NCBI RefSeq assembly: GCF_002261215.1
Contig: NZ_NEVS01000002.1
Location: forward strand, 62,001 to 126,000
Source of the DNA: Bordetella genomosp. 11
GTDB taxonomy: Bacteria > Pseudomonadota > Gammaproteobacteria > Burkholderiales > Burkholderiaceae_B
DNA length: 64,000 nt
Direction of reading: 5' to 3'
In this document: one piece after another, positions 46,384-56,610 of the stretch
Layout: each line of letters starts with the position of its first letter
Position numbering within the stretch: position 1 is the stretch's first letter
Notes under the pieces: generated by a model
What the model was told of the DNA's origin: nothing
The model's database searches: none
The model's input: only the letters and a program-made list of their open reading frames with translations
Program-made: the position numbers and the translations under genes

Positions 46384-47223
46384 TTATGCCTTTTGCCACC
46401 AGGTCGAGGATTCACCCGGCATTTCGTCCGGCAATTTCCTGGCTTCGCCGGGCGTCTCGTCCGGACGCGAAATCTGCGCATAAGGGCGCAGAACATTCTT
46501 CAGCTCTTCGGCCATGAAACGGGCCTGCGGCCGTATGGATTCCATCGCGCGGTCGAATTTCTTATCGAATGATTCAGCCGTTTCGTGGCAGTGAGGTAAT
46601 TGGTCTATCAGGGGATATGGGTCTCGGCCGTTTCCTACCGCAAGCTCGCAAGCCTCTTTGACGGCGTGGGAATAGACCTCGGCGAATTTGCCGGCCTGTG
46701 CGGATGTTCCTGCCTTTTCAAAGCCCTGGATATTGCGAAGTACCGCGTCGATGATTTCGATGGCTTCGGCGACTTGCGCTTCGCCATCGACGCCGCGCTG
46801 GGCGACCACGAGTTTGGCCTCCTCGAGCAAAGCGGTCATTTGCCGGCTCGGTATCTCCGTGGTTGTCACCATGTTGTACAGCCTGTCCTCCAGGATGTCC
46901 TCGGCCTGCCTGTCCACGGATCTGTGCCCAGGCGTGCGATTCGTCGACTCAATTTGCGACTCCTTGCCCCGCACCGGCTCTCCGCGGAAATAGGCCGGCG
47001 GATTTATCTTGTCGGGCTCGGCGGGATCTGCATAAACGCGTCTGGCCAGGGCGACGAGGCGGTCCTTATCGACTCTGGGGCGGCCGTGTACCCCTCGGAC
47101 ATTGATGGATGCGATGTCTTCCTTCGCCAGGCGTCTTTCCAGGTGCGTAAGCGTATCGTGCATGGCGCCGTCAGGCACGGCCGTATAGGTTGTTCCGATG
47201 TGCGGTACTGAACCGGTATTCAT
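46384..47223 (-). CDS. hypothetical protein, paralogue B of a tandem pair
   Basis: A 279-residue soluble protein without signal peptide or membrane segment. Family blocks shared with the gene at 45286-46131 are RVYADPAEPDK (62-72), LLEEAKLVVAQRGVDGEAQV and IIDAVLRNIQ (122-156), CELAVGNGRDP and AMESIRPQARFMAEELKNVL. The N-terminal ~55 and C-terminal ~25 residues diverge; the C terminus is Pro/Glu-rich and ends WWQKA. The ATG at 47223 follows TGGAG at nine bases. It lies 252 bases upstream of paralogue A on the same strand, and each gene has its own leader. Sampled GC about 47% suggests foreign origin. I do not recognise the family. Confidence 0.75.
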   Translation of the reverse strand: MNTGSVPHIGTTYTAVPDGAMHDTLTHLERRLAKEDIASINVRGVHGRPRVDKDRLVALARRVYADPAEPDKINPPAYFRGEPVRGKESQIESTNRTPGHRSVDRQAEDILEDRLYNMVTTTEIPSRQMTALLEEAKLVVAQRGVDGEAQVAEAIEIIDAVLRNIQGFEKAGTSAQAGKFAEVYSHAVKEACELAVGNGRDPYPLIDQLPHCHETAESFDKKFDRAMESIRPQARFMAEELKNVLRPYAQISRPDETPGEARKLPDEMPGESSTWWQKA

Positions 47224-47244
47224 GTTTCGAAACTCCATGTGGTT

Positions 47245-47266
47245 ATTGATGCGGGGTCCGATCAAT
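47245..47266 (-). promoter_or_regulatory. dyad in the leader of paralogue B
   Basis: A perfect inverted repeat ATTGAT-N10-ATCAAT on the reverse strand, 22 bases before the ATG, matching the dyad of paralogue A in sequence and position. Upstream homology continues to GGTAATC...GTCCGCA, about 120 bases from the start in both genes. Confidence 0.6.
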
Positions 47267-47475
47267 GCGGGGGCTTCGTGCCGGTGGGTAACAGGCCGGT
47301 TCCTCTATGTCCCTAATTTATTGCCAATGCGGACGCGATTACCTGGCGCAGCTTCGGCGCATGGGTGACGCCGCCCGCTCCGCCCGCCGGGGTGCGCGCA
47401 CGATGAACCGCCTGCCGGACGCGGGCACAGCGCGCGCCAGGGCGTGGGGCGCCGCGACCTGCTAGAATCTCGATT

Positions 47476-47570
47476 GGCGGGCCCCTTCGCATGGTCCGGC
47501 GGTGAACCTGGTCAGGTCGGGAACGAAGCAGCCATAGCCGTTTAGGGTCAGTGCCGGAGTAAGGCTCGCC
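47476..47570 (+). ncRNA. ffs: 4.5S RNA of the signal recognition particle
   Basis: The 95-base region has the SRP core: CCTGGTCAGGTC, the GGGAACGAAGCAGCC apical motif (one base variant of E. coli GGAAGGAAGCAGCC) and the closing stem GGCGGGCC with GGCTCGCC. It binds Ffh and targets membrane proteins to SecYEG. A TAGAAT at 47463-47468, seven bases upstream, fits a -10. Location just before dnaX is common in proteobacteria. Ends are set from the terminal helix and may be off by a few bases. Confidence 0.93.
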
Positions 47571-47583
47571 TTCCGCATACGCC

Positions 47584-47625
47584 AGAAAGGACGGATCAGG
47601 TGCCCGGCATCGTTCCGTCCTTTCT
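47584..47625 (+). terminator. terminator after 4.5S RNA
   Basis: AGAAAGGACGG (47584-47594) and CCGTCCTTTCT (47615-47625) are a perfect 11-bp inverted repeat with a 20-base loop, ending in a T-rich stretch, 14 bases after the RNA and 33 bases before dnaX. Confidence 0.75.
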
Positions 47626-47658
47626 TGTTCTGCGCGCCGCCCGCTCTACAATCCACCC

Positions 47659-49857
<2,199 letters not shown>

Positions 49858-49908
49858 GCGCCCACGCCACCCTCTATTTGTTTATCCGCTGAAAAGGATG
49901 CTTCCATC

Positions 49909-50235
49909 ATGATGAAAGGACAATTGGCCGGGCTGATGCGTCAGGCCCAGCAGATGCAGGAAAACATGAAGAAGGCGCAGGAAGCGCTGGCCGACATCCT
50001 GGTCGAAGGAACGTCCGGCGGCGGCCTGGTCAAGGTGACCATGTCGTGCCGCAACGACGTCAAGCGCATCGTGATCGATCCTTCGCTGGTCGGCGACGAT
50101 AAGGACATGCTGGAAGACCTGGTCGCGGCCGCCTTCAACGATGCGCTGCGCAAGGCCGAAGCCACCGCCCAGGAAAAAATGTCCTCGGTGACGGCCGGCA
50201 TGCCCATGCCGCCGGGAATGAAGTTCCCGTTCTGA
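49909..50235 (+). CDS. ybaB: YbaB/EbfC nucleoid-associated protein
   Basis: A 108-residue YbaB family DNA-binding protein (starts [20 protein letters not shown], core [27 protein letters not shown]). It forms tweezer-like dimers on DNA. The second ATG at 49912 is equally possible. Conserved position between dnaX and recR, 51 bases after dnaX. Confidence 0.95.
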   Translation: MMKGQLAGLMRQAQQMQENMKKAQEALADILVEGTSGGGLVKVTMSCRNDVKRIVIDPSLVGDDKDMLEDLVAAAFNDALRKAEATAQEKMSSVTAGMPMPPGMKFPF

Positions 50236-50293
50236 ACAGCCGGCACGCCGGCGGCGCACGCGTCACGCGTGCCGGCCGGCGTCCGCATGTCCC

Positions 50294-50902
50294 ATGGATC
50301 CTTCCCTTCCCGAACCCGAACCCCTGCGCGCGTTGATCGAGGCGCTGCGGCGCCTGCCCGGCGTGGGCGTGCGTTCGGCCCGGCGCATGGCGTATCACCT
50401 GCTGCAGCACGATCCGCGCGGCGCGGACCTGCTCGGCCAGGCCTTGGCGTCGGCGGTGCACAACCTGCGGCATTGCGCCCGCTGCAACAACTTCACGGAA
50501 GAAGAGATCTGCGCCACGTGCAGCAATCCCAAGCGCGATCCCTCCCAGTTGTGCATCGTCGAAACGCCCGCGGACTTGAACATGATCGAGTCCAGCCACG
50601 GCTATCGCGGCCTGTACTATGTGCTGATGGGCCGGGTTGCTCCCCTGGAAGGCATCGGGCCGCGTGAACTGGATTTCGAGCGCCTGTTGACGCGCGCGAC
50701 CGACGGCGCCGTGACGGAGGTCATCCTGGCGACCAATTTCACGGCGGAGGGCGAGACCACCGCGCATTTCCTTGGCGAGGCCCTGCGCGAACGCGGCCTG
50801 TCCGTGACGCGCCTGGCCCGGGGAGTGCCCGCCGGCAGCGAGCTCGAGTACGTGGACGCGGGTACGATCGCATGGGCCTTGATGGAGCGCAAATCCACTT
50901 GA
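50294..50902 (+). CDS. recR: recombination mediator RecR
   Basis: A 202-residue partner of RecO and RecF for loading RecA at gaps. The helix-hairpin-helix [20 protein letters not shown], the zinc finger C61, C64, C73, C76 and the Toprim segment ([26 protein letters not shown]) are present. It closes the dnaX-ybaB-recR cluster. Confidence 0.96.
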   Translation: MDPSLPEPEPLRALIEALRRLPGVGVRSARRMAYHLLQHDPRGADLLGQALASAVHNLRHCARCNNFTEEEICATCSNPKRDPSQLCIVETPADLNMIESSHGYRGLYYVLMGRVAPLEGIGPRELDFERLLTRATDGAVTEVILATNFTAEGETTAHFLGEALRERGLSVTRLARGVPAGSELEYVDAGTIAWALMERKST

Positions 50903-51074
50903 CCGCCGTGAGTCTGTCGATTTCGCGACCGGCGGGCCGCGACCGCATCGTTCGGCGCGGCCACGCCCATCGCGCCGACCGGCTCGACAGCCCAAAAGCA
51001 TAGAAGCAAAAGCCTCGGCAGGCCGGGTCGGCGGACCCGCGCGCCAGTTGGCGAAGACAACGGAGACTGCCGCC

Positions 51075-52310
51075 ATGTCGGCCTTGGCCGGATTGAAAGT
51101 CCTTGAACTGGGTACCCTGATAGCGGGGCCCTTCGCCGCGCGCCTGTTCGGCGAATTCGGCGCCGATGTCATCAAAATCGAAACCCCCGATGGCCCGGAC
51201 GGCAAGGGCGGCGGCGACCCGATCCGTACCTGGCGTCACCTGCACGAGGGCAACTCGCTGTGGTGGACGGTACAGGCGCGCAACAAGCGTTCCGTCGCGC
51301 TGAACATGAAGGACCTCGCGGCCCGCGAGATCGCCTTGAAGCTGGCGCTGGACGCGGACGTGATCATCGAAAACTACCGCCCCGGCGTCCTCGAAAAATG
51401 GGGCCTCGGCTATGAGCAGTTGCGGGCGCTGAATCCGGCCACCATCATGGTCCGCCTGTCGGGCTATGGCCAGACCGGGCCGTTGCGGGATCGTCCCGGC
51501 TTCGGGGCGATCGGGGAATCCATGGGCGGCCTGCGCTATGTGTCCGGGCATCCGGATCGCCCGCCGGTGCGCGTGGGCATATCGATCGGCGACTCGATCG
51601 CCGCCTTGCACGGTGTCATCGGTGCCATGATGGCCCTGCGCCATCGCGACGCGACGGGCGGACGCTGGAACGGCAGCGCCGGCGGCCAGGGCCAGATGGT
51701 GGATGTGGCCCTTTACGAGGCCGTTTTCAACATGATGGAGAGCCTGGTGCCGGAGTACGACGTCGCCGGCGTGGTGCGGGAACGCACGGGCGGCGCCTTG
51801 CCCGGTATCGTGCCGTCCAATACGTACACCACGCGCGATGGGCAGAATATCGTGATCGCCGGCAACGGCGATGCCATCTTCCATCGCCTGATGCTCGCCA
51901 TCGGCCGCGAGGATCTGGCTCACGATCCCGCGCTGGCGCGCAATGACGGCCGGGCACGGCGGGTGGGCGACATCGATGGCGCCATCCAGGCATGGTGCGA
52001 TACGCGCACCATCGACGAGGCGCTGGACGTGCTGCAACAGGCGGATGTGCCGGTCGGCAAGATCTACAGCGTGGCCGATATGTTCCGCGACCCGCAGTTC
52101 CTGGCACGCGGCATGATCGAACAGCACAGTTTTCCGGACGGCACGCCGGTCAAGCTGCCGGCCGTCACCCCCAAGCTGTCGGAAACGCCCGGCGCCACAC
52201 GGTGGCTGGGCCCGCGCTTAGGGGAACATACCGAGGAAGTACTGAAATCGCTGGGGTATGATGCTGCGGCTATCGCCGCCCTGACTGCCTCGGGCGCCAT
52301 CGGCACATAG
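51075..52310 (+). CDS. CaiB/BaiF-family CoA transferase
   Basis: A 411-residue class III CoA transferase, which moves CoA between carboxylic acids through an aspartyl-CoA intermediate. It starts LAGLKVLELGTLIAGPFAAR, has ADVIKIETP and ADVIIENYRPGVLEKWGL, then VDVALYEAVFNMMESLVPEY near the catalytic region. GGAGA eight bases upstream supports the ATG at 51075. The next three genes encode an ABC importer in the same direction, 24 bases away, so it may activate the imported acid. The substrate is unknown. Confidence 0.88.
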   Translation: MSALAGLKVLELGTLIAGPFAARLFGEFGADVIKIETPDGPDGKGGGDPIRTWRHLHEGNSLWWTVQARNKRSVALNMKDLAAREIALKLALDADVIIENYRPGVLEKWGLGYEQLRALNPATIMVRLSGYGQTGPLRDRPGFGAIGESMGGLRYVSGHPDRPPVRVGISIGDSIAALHGVIGAMMALRHRDATGGRWNGSAGGQGQMVDVALYEAVFNMMESLVPEYDVAGVVRERTGGALPGIVPSNTYTTRDGQNIVIAGNGDAIFHRLMLAIGREDLAHDPALARNDGRARRVGDIDGAIQAWCDTRTIDEALDVLQQADVPVGKIYSVADMFRDPQFLARGMIEQHSFPDGTPVKLPAVTPKLSETPGATRWLGPRLGEHTEEVLKSLGYDAAAIAALTASGAIGT

Positions 52311-52334
52311 GATTCATCACCTGGAGACAAGAAA

Positions 52335-53381
52335 ATGTCCGTGACTCGACGTGAATGGCTCAAGCTTGCCGGCGCGGCTGGCGCCTTGGGCCTGGCCCCC
52401 GCCATCGTGCGGGCGCAGAAGCTGGAAAAGAAAGCGGTCGCAATCGCCGTCGGCGGCAAGCCGCTGACCTACTACCTGCCCCTTACCATCGCCGAAGTCC
52501 GCGGCTATTTCAAGGATGAAGGCCTGGATGTCACCATCGCCGACTTCGCCGGCGGCGCCAAGGCGCTGCAGGCCGTCGTGGGTGGCAGCGCGGATATTGT
52601 CTCGGGCGCATTCGAGCACGCCCTGAACCTGCAGTCCAAAGGGCAGTTCTACCGCGATTTCGTCTTGCAGGGCCGTGCGCCGATGATCGGCTTCGGCGTG
52701 TCGACCAAGACCATGGCGAACTACAAGTCGCCGGCGGACCTCAAAGGCAAGAAGATCGGCGTAACCGCGCCCGGCTCGTCGACCAACATGGTGGTCAACT
52801 TCTTCCTGGCCAAGCATGGCCTGAAGGCCTCCGATGTCTCCATCATCGGCGTGGGCGCCGGCGCCGGTGCCATCACCGCGCTGAAGACGGGCCAGATCGA
52901 TGCCATTTCGAATACCGACCCCGTGGTCACTTCCCTGGAGCACTCGGGCGACCTGAAGGTCATCGTCGATACCCGCACGCTCAAGGATACGCGCGAAATC
53001 TTCGGCGGCAATATGCCGGCCGGCTGCCTGTACTGCGCGCAAAGCTACATCGATGCCAATCCGAATACCGTGCAGGCGCTGGCCAATGCCATCGTGCGTG
53101 CCGACAAGTGGATCCACGCGCAGAAGAACAATCTGGACGCCATCGCGAACGCGGTGCCCAAGAGCTACCTGCTTGGCGAGCCGGAGGTCTACAAGGCCTC
53201 GCTGCGCGCCAGCATGGATGGCTTTTCGCCGGATGGCATGTTCCCCGAGGACGGCGCGGCCACGGCCGTCAAGGCGCTGGCGGCCTTCGTGCCCGATTTC
53301 GATCCCAAGAAGGTCGACCCGTCCAAGATGTGGACCAACGAGTTCGCCAAGCGCGCTAACGAGAAGTATCCGAATGGCTGA
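52335..53381 (+). CDS. SsuA/NMT1-like periplasmic substrate-binding protein
   Basis: A 348-residue binding protein of the nitrate/sulfonate/taurine class. A Tat-type leader (TRREWLKLAGAAGALGLAPA...) indicates folded export. The mature part has LTIAEVRGYFKDEGLDVTIA, GSADIVSGAFEHAL and DLKGKKIGVTAPGSSTNMVV, the family pattern. It is the first gene of an importer of SsuABC type; the ligand could be an aromatic or sulfonated acid, but this is not shown. Its end overlaps the ATPase start by eight bases. Confidence 0.88.
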   Translation: MSVTRREWLKLAGAAGALGLAPAIVRAQKLEKKAVAIAVGGKPLTYYLPLTIAEVRGYFKDEGLDVTIADFAGGAKALQAVVGGSADIVSGAFEHALNLQSKGQFYRDFVLQGRAPMIGFGVSTKTMANYKSPADLKGKKIGVTAPGSSTNMVVNFFLAKHGLKASDVSIIGVGAGAGAITALKTGQIDAISNTDPVVTSLEHSGDLKVIVDTRTLKDTREIFGGNMPAGCLYCAQSYIDANPNTVQALANAIVRADKWIHAQKNNLDAIANAVPKSYLLGEPEVYKASLRASMDGFSPDGMFPEDGAATAVKALAAFVPDFDPKKVDPSKMWTNEFAKRANEKYPNG

Positions 53382-54180
53382 CGCCGCACTGTCGCTGGAC
53401 AACATCACCTGCACATTCGTTTCCCGCGAGGGCGGCGCGCGCTACACCGCCGTCCGGGAAGCGAGCCTGTCCATCGCCCCCGGCGAATTCGTATCGGTGG
53501 TGGGGCCGACCGGTTGCGGCAAATCCACGCTGCTCAATGTCGGGGCCGGCCTGCTGGCGCCGTCGTCGGGCCAGGTGCGCGTGTTCGGCGAGCCGCTGTC
53601 CGGCATCAATCGCCGGGCGGGCTATATGTTCCAGGGCGAGGCGCTGATGCCCTGGCGCAATGCGCTGGATAACGTGACCGCCGGGCTGCAGTTCGCCCGC
53701 ATATCGCCGCAGGAAGCCGCCGAACGCGGCGGCGAGTGGCTGCGCCGCGTGGGCCTGGGCGGTTCGGAGCAGCGCTACCCGCACCAGATGTCGGGCGGCA
53801 TGCGCAAGCGCGTGATGCTGGCCCAGACGCTGATCCGCGATCCCGACATCATTCTGATGGACGAGCCGTTTTCGGCCCTGGATATCCAGACGCGGCAGTT
53901 GATGGAAAACGAGGTCCTGGAACTCTGGATGGCCAAGCGCAAGGCCGTGCTTTTCATTACGCACGACCTGGACGAGGCGATCGCGATGAGCGACCGGGTG
54001 GTGGTGTTGTCGGCGGGGCCCGCCACGCATCCCATCGGCGAATTCTCCATCGACCTGCCGCGTCCGCGCGACGTGGCGGAAGTCCGCACGCATCCACGCT
54101 TCGTCGAACTGCACGCCGCCATCTGGGATGTGCTGCGCGAGGAAGTGCTCAAGGGCTACGCCCAGCAGAAACGGGCCTGA
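53374..54180 (+). CDS. ABC transporter ATP-binding protein (SsuB/TauB type)
   Basis: A 268-residue ATPase with Walker A GPTGCGKST, Q-loop YMFQGEALMPWRNALDN, signature MSGGMRKRVMLAQTLI, Walker B IILMDEPFSALD and switch HDLDEAIAMSDR. The PW[R]NALDN Q-loop is typical of nitrate/sulfonate/taurine importers. The ATG at 53374 lies just before the SBP stop. Confidence 0.92.
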   Translation: MADAALSLDNITCTFVSREGGARYTAVREASLSIAPGEFVSVVGPTGCGKSTLLNVGAGLLAPSSGQVRVFGEPLSGINRRAGYMFQGEALMPWRNALDNVTAGLQFARISPQEAAERGGEWLRRVGLGGSEQRYPHQMSGGMRKRVMLAQTLIRDPDIILMDEPFSALDIQTRQLMENEVLELWMAKRKAVLFITHDLDEAIAMSDRVVVLSAGPATHPIGEFSIDLPRPRDVAEVRTHPRFVELHAAIWDVLREEVLKGYAQQKRA

Positions 54181-54219
54181 CGGCCTTAACGGAAGGAGCC
54201 TCGCGCTTCCGCGTCCATT

Positions 54220-55005
54220 ATGATCAAAACCGGTTCCAAATCCCTGCGCATCTGGCAGGTGTCGCTCCTGGTAGTGCTGCTGCTGGGCTGGCATATCGCC
54301 TCGCGCAGCCCCAACATCGCGTTTTTCTTCGGCCAGCCCTGGGAAGTCGCCCAGCGGATCTGGGCCTGGTTCGTCACCGACGGGGATATCTACCGGCATC
54401 TGTGGGTCACCCTGGCCGAGACCGTACTGGCCTTCGGGATCGGCACGGTGTCCGGCCTGGCCTGCGGCCTGTGGCTGGGGCTGTCGCCCAAGGCCAGCGC
54501 CATCCTGGACCCGTACATCACCGCCGCGAATTCCATGCCGCGCGTCATCCTGGCGCCCATCTTCGGCATGTGGTTCGGACTGGGTATCTGGTCCAAGGTG
54601 GCGCTGGCGGTCACGCTGGTGTTCTTCATCGTATTCTTCAATGTCTACCAGGGTGTGCGCGAAGTCAGCACGACGCTGCTGGACAATGCCCGCATGCTGG
54701 GCGCAGACCGTCGCCAGCTGCTGCGCTACGTCTACCTGCCTTCGGCCACCAGCTGGGTGTTTTCCAGCCTGCACACGTCGGTAGGCCTGGCCTTCGTCGG
54801 CGCGGTCGTCGGCGAGTACCTGGGCTCGGCCAGCGGCGTGGGCTACCTTATCCTGCAGGCGGAAGGCACGCTGGACGTGAACACCGTATTCGCCGGCATC
54901 GTGGTGCTGACGGCATTCGCCCTGGTGCTGGACGGCCTGGTGACGCTGGTCGAGCGCCGCCTGATGAAGTGGCAGCCGCGCGCCGGCGAAACGGAAAAAG
55001 TCTAG
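54220..55005 (+). CDS. ABC transporter permease (SsuC/TauC type)
   Basis: A 261-residue inner-membrane permease with six hydrophobic segments and the ATPase-contact loop EVSTTLLDNARMLGADRRQL, close to the EAA motif with conserved Gly (NARMLGAD). The start at 54220 has no nearby ribosome site; an AAGGAG stands too far upstream (about 27 bases), so translation may depend on coupling from the ATPase gene. Ends 15 bases before a repeat cluster. Confidence 0.9.
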   Translation: MIKTGSKSLRIWQVSLLVVLLLGWHIASRSPNIAFFFGQPWEVAQRIWAWFVTDGDIYRHLWVTLAETVLAFGIGTVSGLACGLWLGLSPKASAILDPYITAANSMPRVILAPIFGMWFGLGIWSKVALAVTLVFFIVFFNVYQGVREVSTTLLDNARMLGADRRQLLRYVYLPSATSWVFSSLHTSVGLAFVGAVVGEYLGSASGVGYLILQAEGTLDVNTVFAGIVVLTAFALVLDGLVTLVERRLMKWQPRAGETEKV

Positions 55006-55019
55006 CCCACCCCAGGTAG

Positions 55020-55134
55020 CCCACCCCCGAAAGCGCTGCGCGCTTTCCCCCTCAAGGGGGCGACGCCGGAGGACCGGCGGAGCCGGATCCTCGGCGTCCC
55101 CGCTTGGCCGCACCTGTTTTTTGCGTGGGGTTGT
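55020..55134. repeat. intergenic repeat copy 1
   Basis: A ~115-base GC-rich element starting CCCACCCCCGAAAGCGCTGC with internal stem-loops (CCCCCTCAAGGGGG; GAGGACCGGC...GCCGGATCCTC) and ending in GTTTTTTGCGTGG. It is nearly identical to copy 2 directly downstream. Elements of this kind recur between genes in Burkholderiales. Confidence 0.85.
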
Positions 55135-55247
55135 CCCACCCCCGAAGCGCTGCGCGCTTCCCCCTCAAAGGGGGCGACGCTGGAGGACCGGCGGAGCCGG
55201 ATCCTCGGCGTCCCCGCTTGGCGGCACCTGTTTTTTGCGTGGCGGTG
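55135..55247. repeat. intergenic repeat copy 2
   Basis: A second ~113-base unit in tandem with copy 1, differing by a few substitutions and a 1-base loss in GAAGCGC and a gain in CTCAAAGGGGG. It forms the same hairpins. Confidence 0.85.
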
Positions 55248-55260
55248 TGGTGGGTTGTTT

Positions 55261-55286
55261 CATCCCGAAGTGTTGCGCGCTTCCTC
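55261..55286. repeat. truncated third copy of the intergenic repeat
   Basis: CATCCCGAAGTGTTGCGCGC and the next few bases match the first ~26 bases of the repeat unit with divergence (GTGTTG for GCGCTG), then the similarity stops. Confidence 0.65.
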
Positions 55287-55370
55287 TTTTTTGGGGCGGG
55301 GTGCGGGTGGGGTGGATCGGCCGGAAAGGACCGGCTGGCGCGGCTTTCGGGGGAAAAAGGCCGTTCGCGG

Positions 55371-55376
55371 TATAAT
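55371..55376 (+). promoter_or_regulatory. -10 element of the carAB promoter
   Basis: A consensus TATAAT 88 bases before the carA start codon, downstream of the repeat cluster; the -35 region (about 55344-55353) is poor. The transcribed leader has T-rich stretches (CTTTTTCCAGGGCTTTTTTCC) that could matter for regulation. Confidence 0.6.
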
Positions 55377-55463
55377 CCCAAGGTTTGTTTACTGATTCTG
55401 AAACCGGGGTTTATCGTGCTGCCGCAACTTTTTCCAGGGCTTTTTTCCGAGAGGTCCGATGGC

Positions 55464-56600
55464 GTGCATCGGCCTTCTCCTGCAATTCTGGCTCTTGCGG
55501 ACGGTACCGTGTTCCGAGGCATCTCCATCGGCGCGCCGGGGCATACCGTGGCCGAGGTCGTGTTCAACACGTCCATGACCGGCTACCAGGAAATCCTGAC
55601 CGACCCCAGCTATGCCGGCCAGATCGTCACGCTGACCTATCCGCATATCGGCAACACCGGCGTCAATGCCGAGGACGTCGAATCGCGCCAAGTGTTCGCT
55701 TCGGGGCTGATCGTGCGTGATTGCCCGGCGCGCGTGTCGAATTTCCGCGCCACCAGCTCGTTGCCTGAATACCTCAACGCGCAGGGCATCGTGGCCATTG
55801 CAGGCATCGATACCCGCAAGCTGACGCGCATCCTGCGCGAGAAGGGCGCCCAGGGCGGCTGCATCCTGGTCGGCACCGACGTCGACCAGGCCGTGGCGCT
55901 GGCCCGCGCTTTCCCCGGCATGTCGGGCCAGGACCTGGCCAAGACGGTGTCCATCGAAACCCGGGGCGAATGGGACGAAGGCACGTGGCACCTTGGGGAG
56001 GGCTATGCCCATCCCAAGACCGGCAAGTACCACGTCGTCGCCTACGACTTCGGGGTCAAGAGCAATATCCTGCGCCTGCTGGCCGATCGTGGCTGCCACA
56101 TCACGCTGGTGCCCGCCCAAACCCCGGCCGAGGACGCGCTCAAGCTGAATCCCGACGGGCTGTTCCTGGCCAATGGCCCTGGCGATCCGGAACCCTGCGA
56201 CTACGCCATCGAGGCGACGCGCGCCTTCCTGGACCGCAAGCTGCCGGTCTTCGGCATCTGCCTGGGACACCAGATCATGGGCCTGGCCGTGGGCGGCAAG
56301 ACCCGCAAGATGAAAACCGGCCATCACGGCGCCAATCATCCCGTGCAGGACGTCGGCAGCAAGCGCGTCTTCATCACCAGCCAGAACCACGGCTTCGAGG
56401 TCGATGCGGCTACCTTGCCCAAGAATGCCCGGATTACCCATATTTCGTTGTTCGACGGTACGTTGCAGGGCTTCGAACTGAGCGACCGGCCCGCGTTCTG
56501 CTTCCAGGGTCACCCCGAAGCCAGCCCGGGGCCGCACGACATCCTCGTGCTGTTCGACAAGTTCATCAGCCAGATGGCCGGCCAAGCCAAGACCGCGTAA
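55464..56600 (+). CDS. carA: carbamoyl-phosphate synthase small (glutaminase) subunit
   Basis: A 378-residue subunit that hydrolyses glutamine and channels ammonia to CarB, for arginine and pyrimidine synthesis. It has the CarA N-terminal domain (LADGTVFRG...[19 protein letters not shown]) and the amidotransferase triad: C266 in [10 protein letters not shown] and the His-Glu of [11 protein letters not shown]. The start is a GTG at 55464 with AGAGG nine bases upstream; this matches the usual length, while the open frame upstream runs through the repeats by chance. Confidence 0.95.
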   Translation: MHRPSPAILALADGTVFRGISIGAPGHTVAEVVFNTSMTGYQEILTDPSYAGQIVTLTYPHIGNTGVNAEDVESRQVFASGLIVRDCPARVSNFRATSSLPEYLNAQGIVAIAGIDTRKLTRILREKGAQGGCILVGTDVDQAVALARAFPGMSGQDLAKTVSIETRGEWDEGTWHLGEGYAHPKTGKYHVVAYDFGVKSNILRLLADRGCHITLVPAQTPAEDALKLNPDGLFLANGPGDPEPCDYAIEATRAFLDRKLPVFGICLGHQIMGLAVGGKTRKMKTGHHGANHPVQDVGSKRVFITSQNHGFEVDAATLPKNARITHISLFDGTLQGFELSDRPAFCFQGHPEASPGPHDILVLFDKFISQMAGQAKTA

Positions 56601-56610
56601 AGATTGCACC

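Noticed and set aside
46132..47345. GGAACC followed by CCACC in both paralogue leaders, suggestive of a HrpL-type (type III secretion) promoter
   Set aside because: Spacing between the two boxes is 10 and 6 bases, not the 15-16 needed, and differs between the genes.
55052..55576. Long reverse-strand frame across the repeat cluster and carA start
   Set aside because: It translates the repeat units and the antisense of carA; no ribosome site or family similarity.
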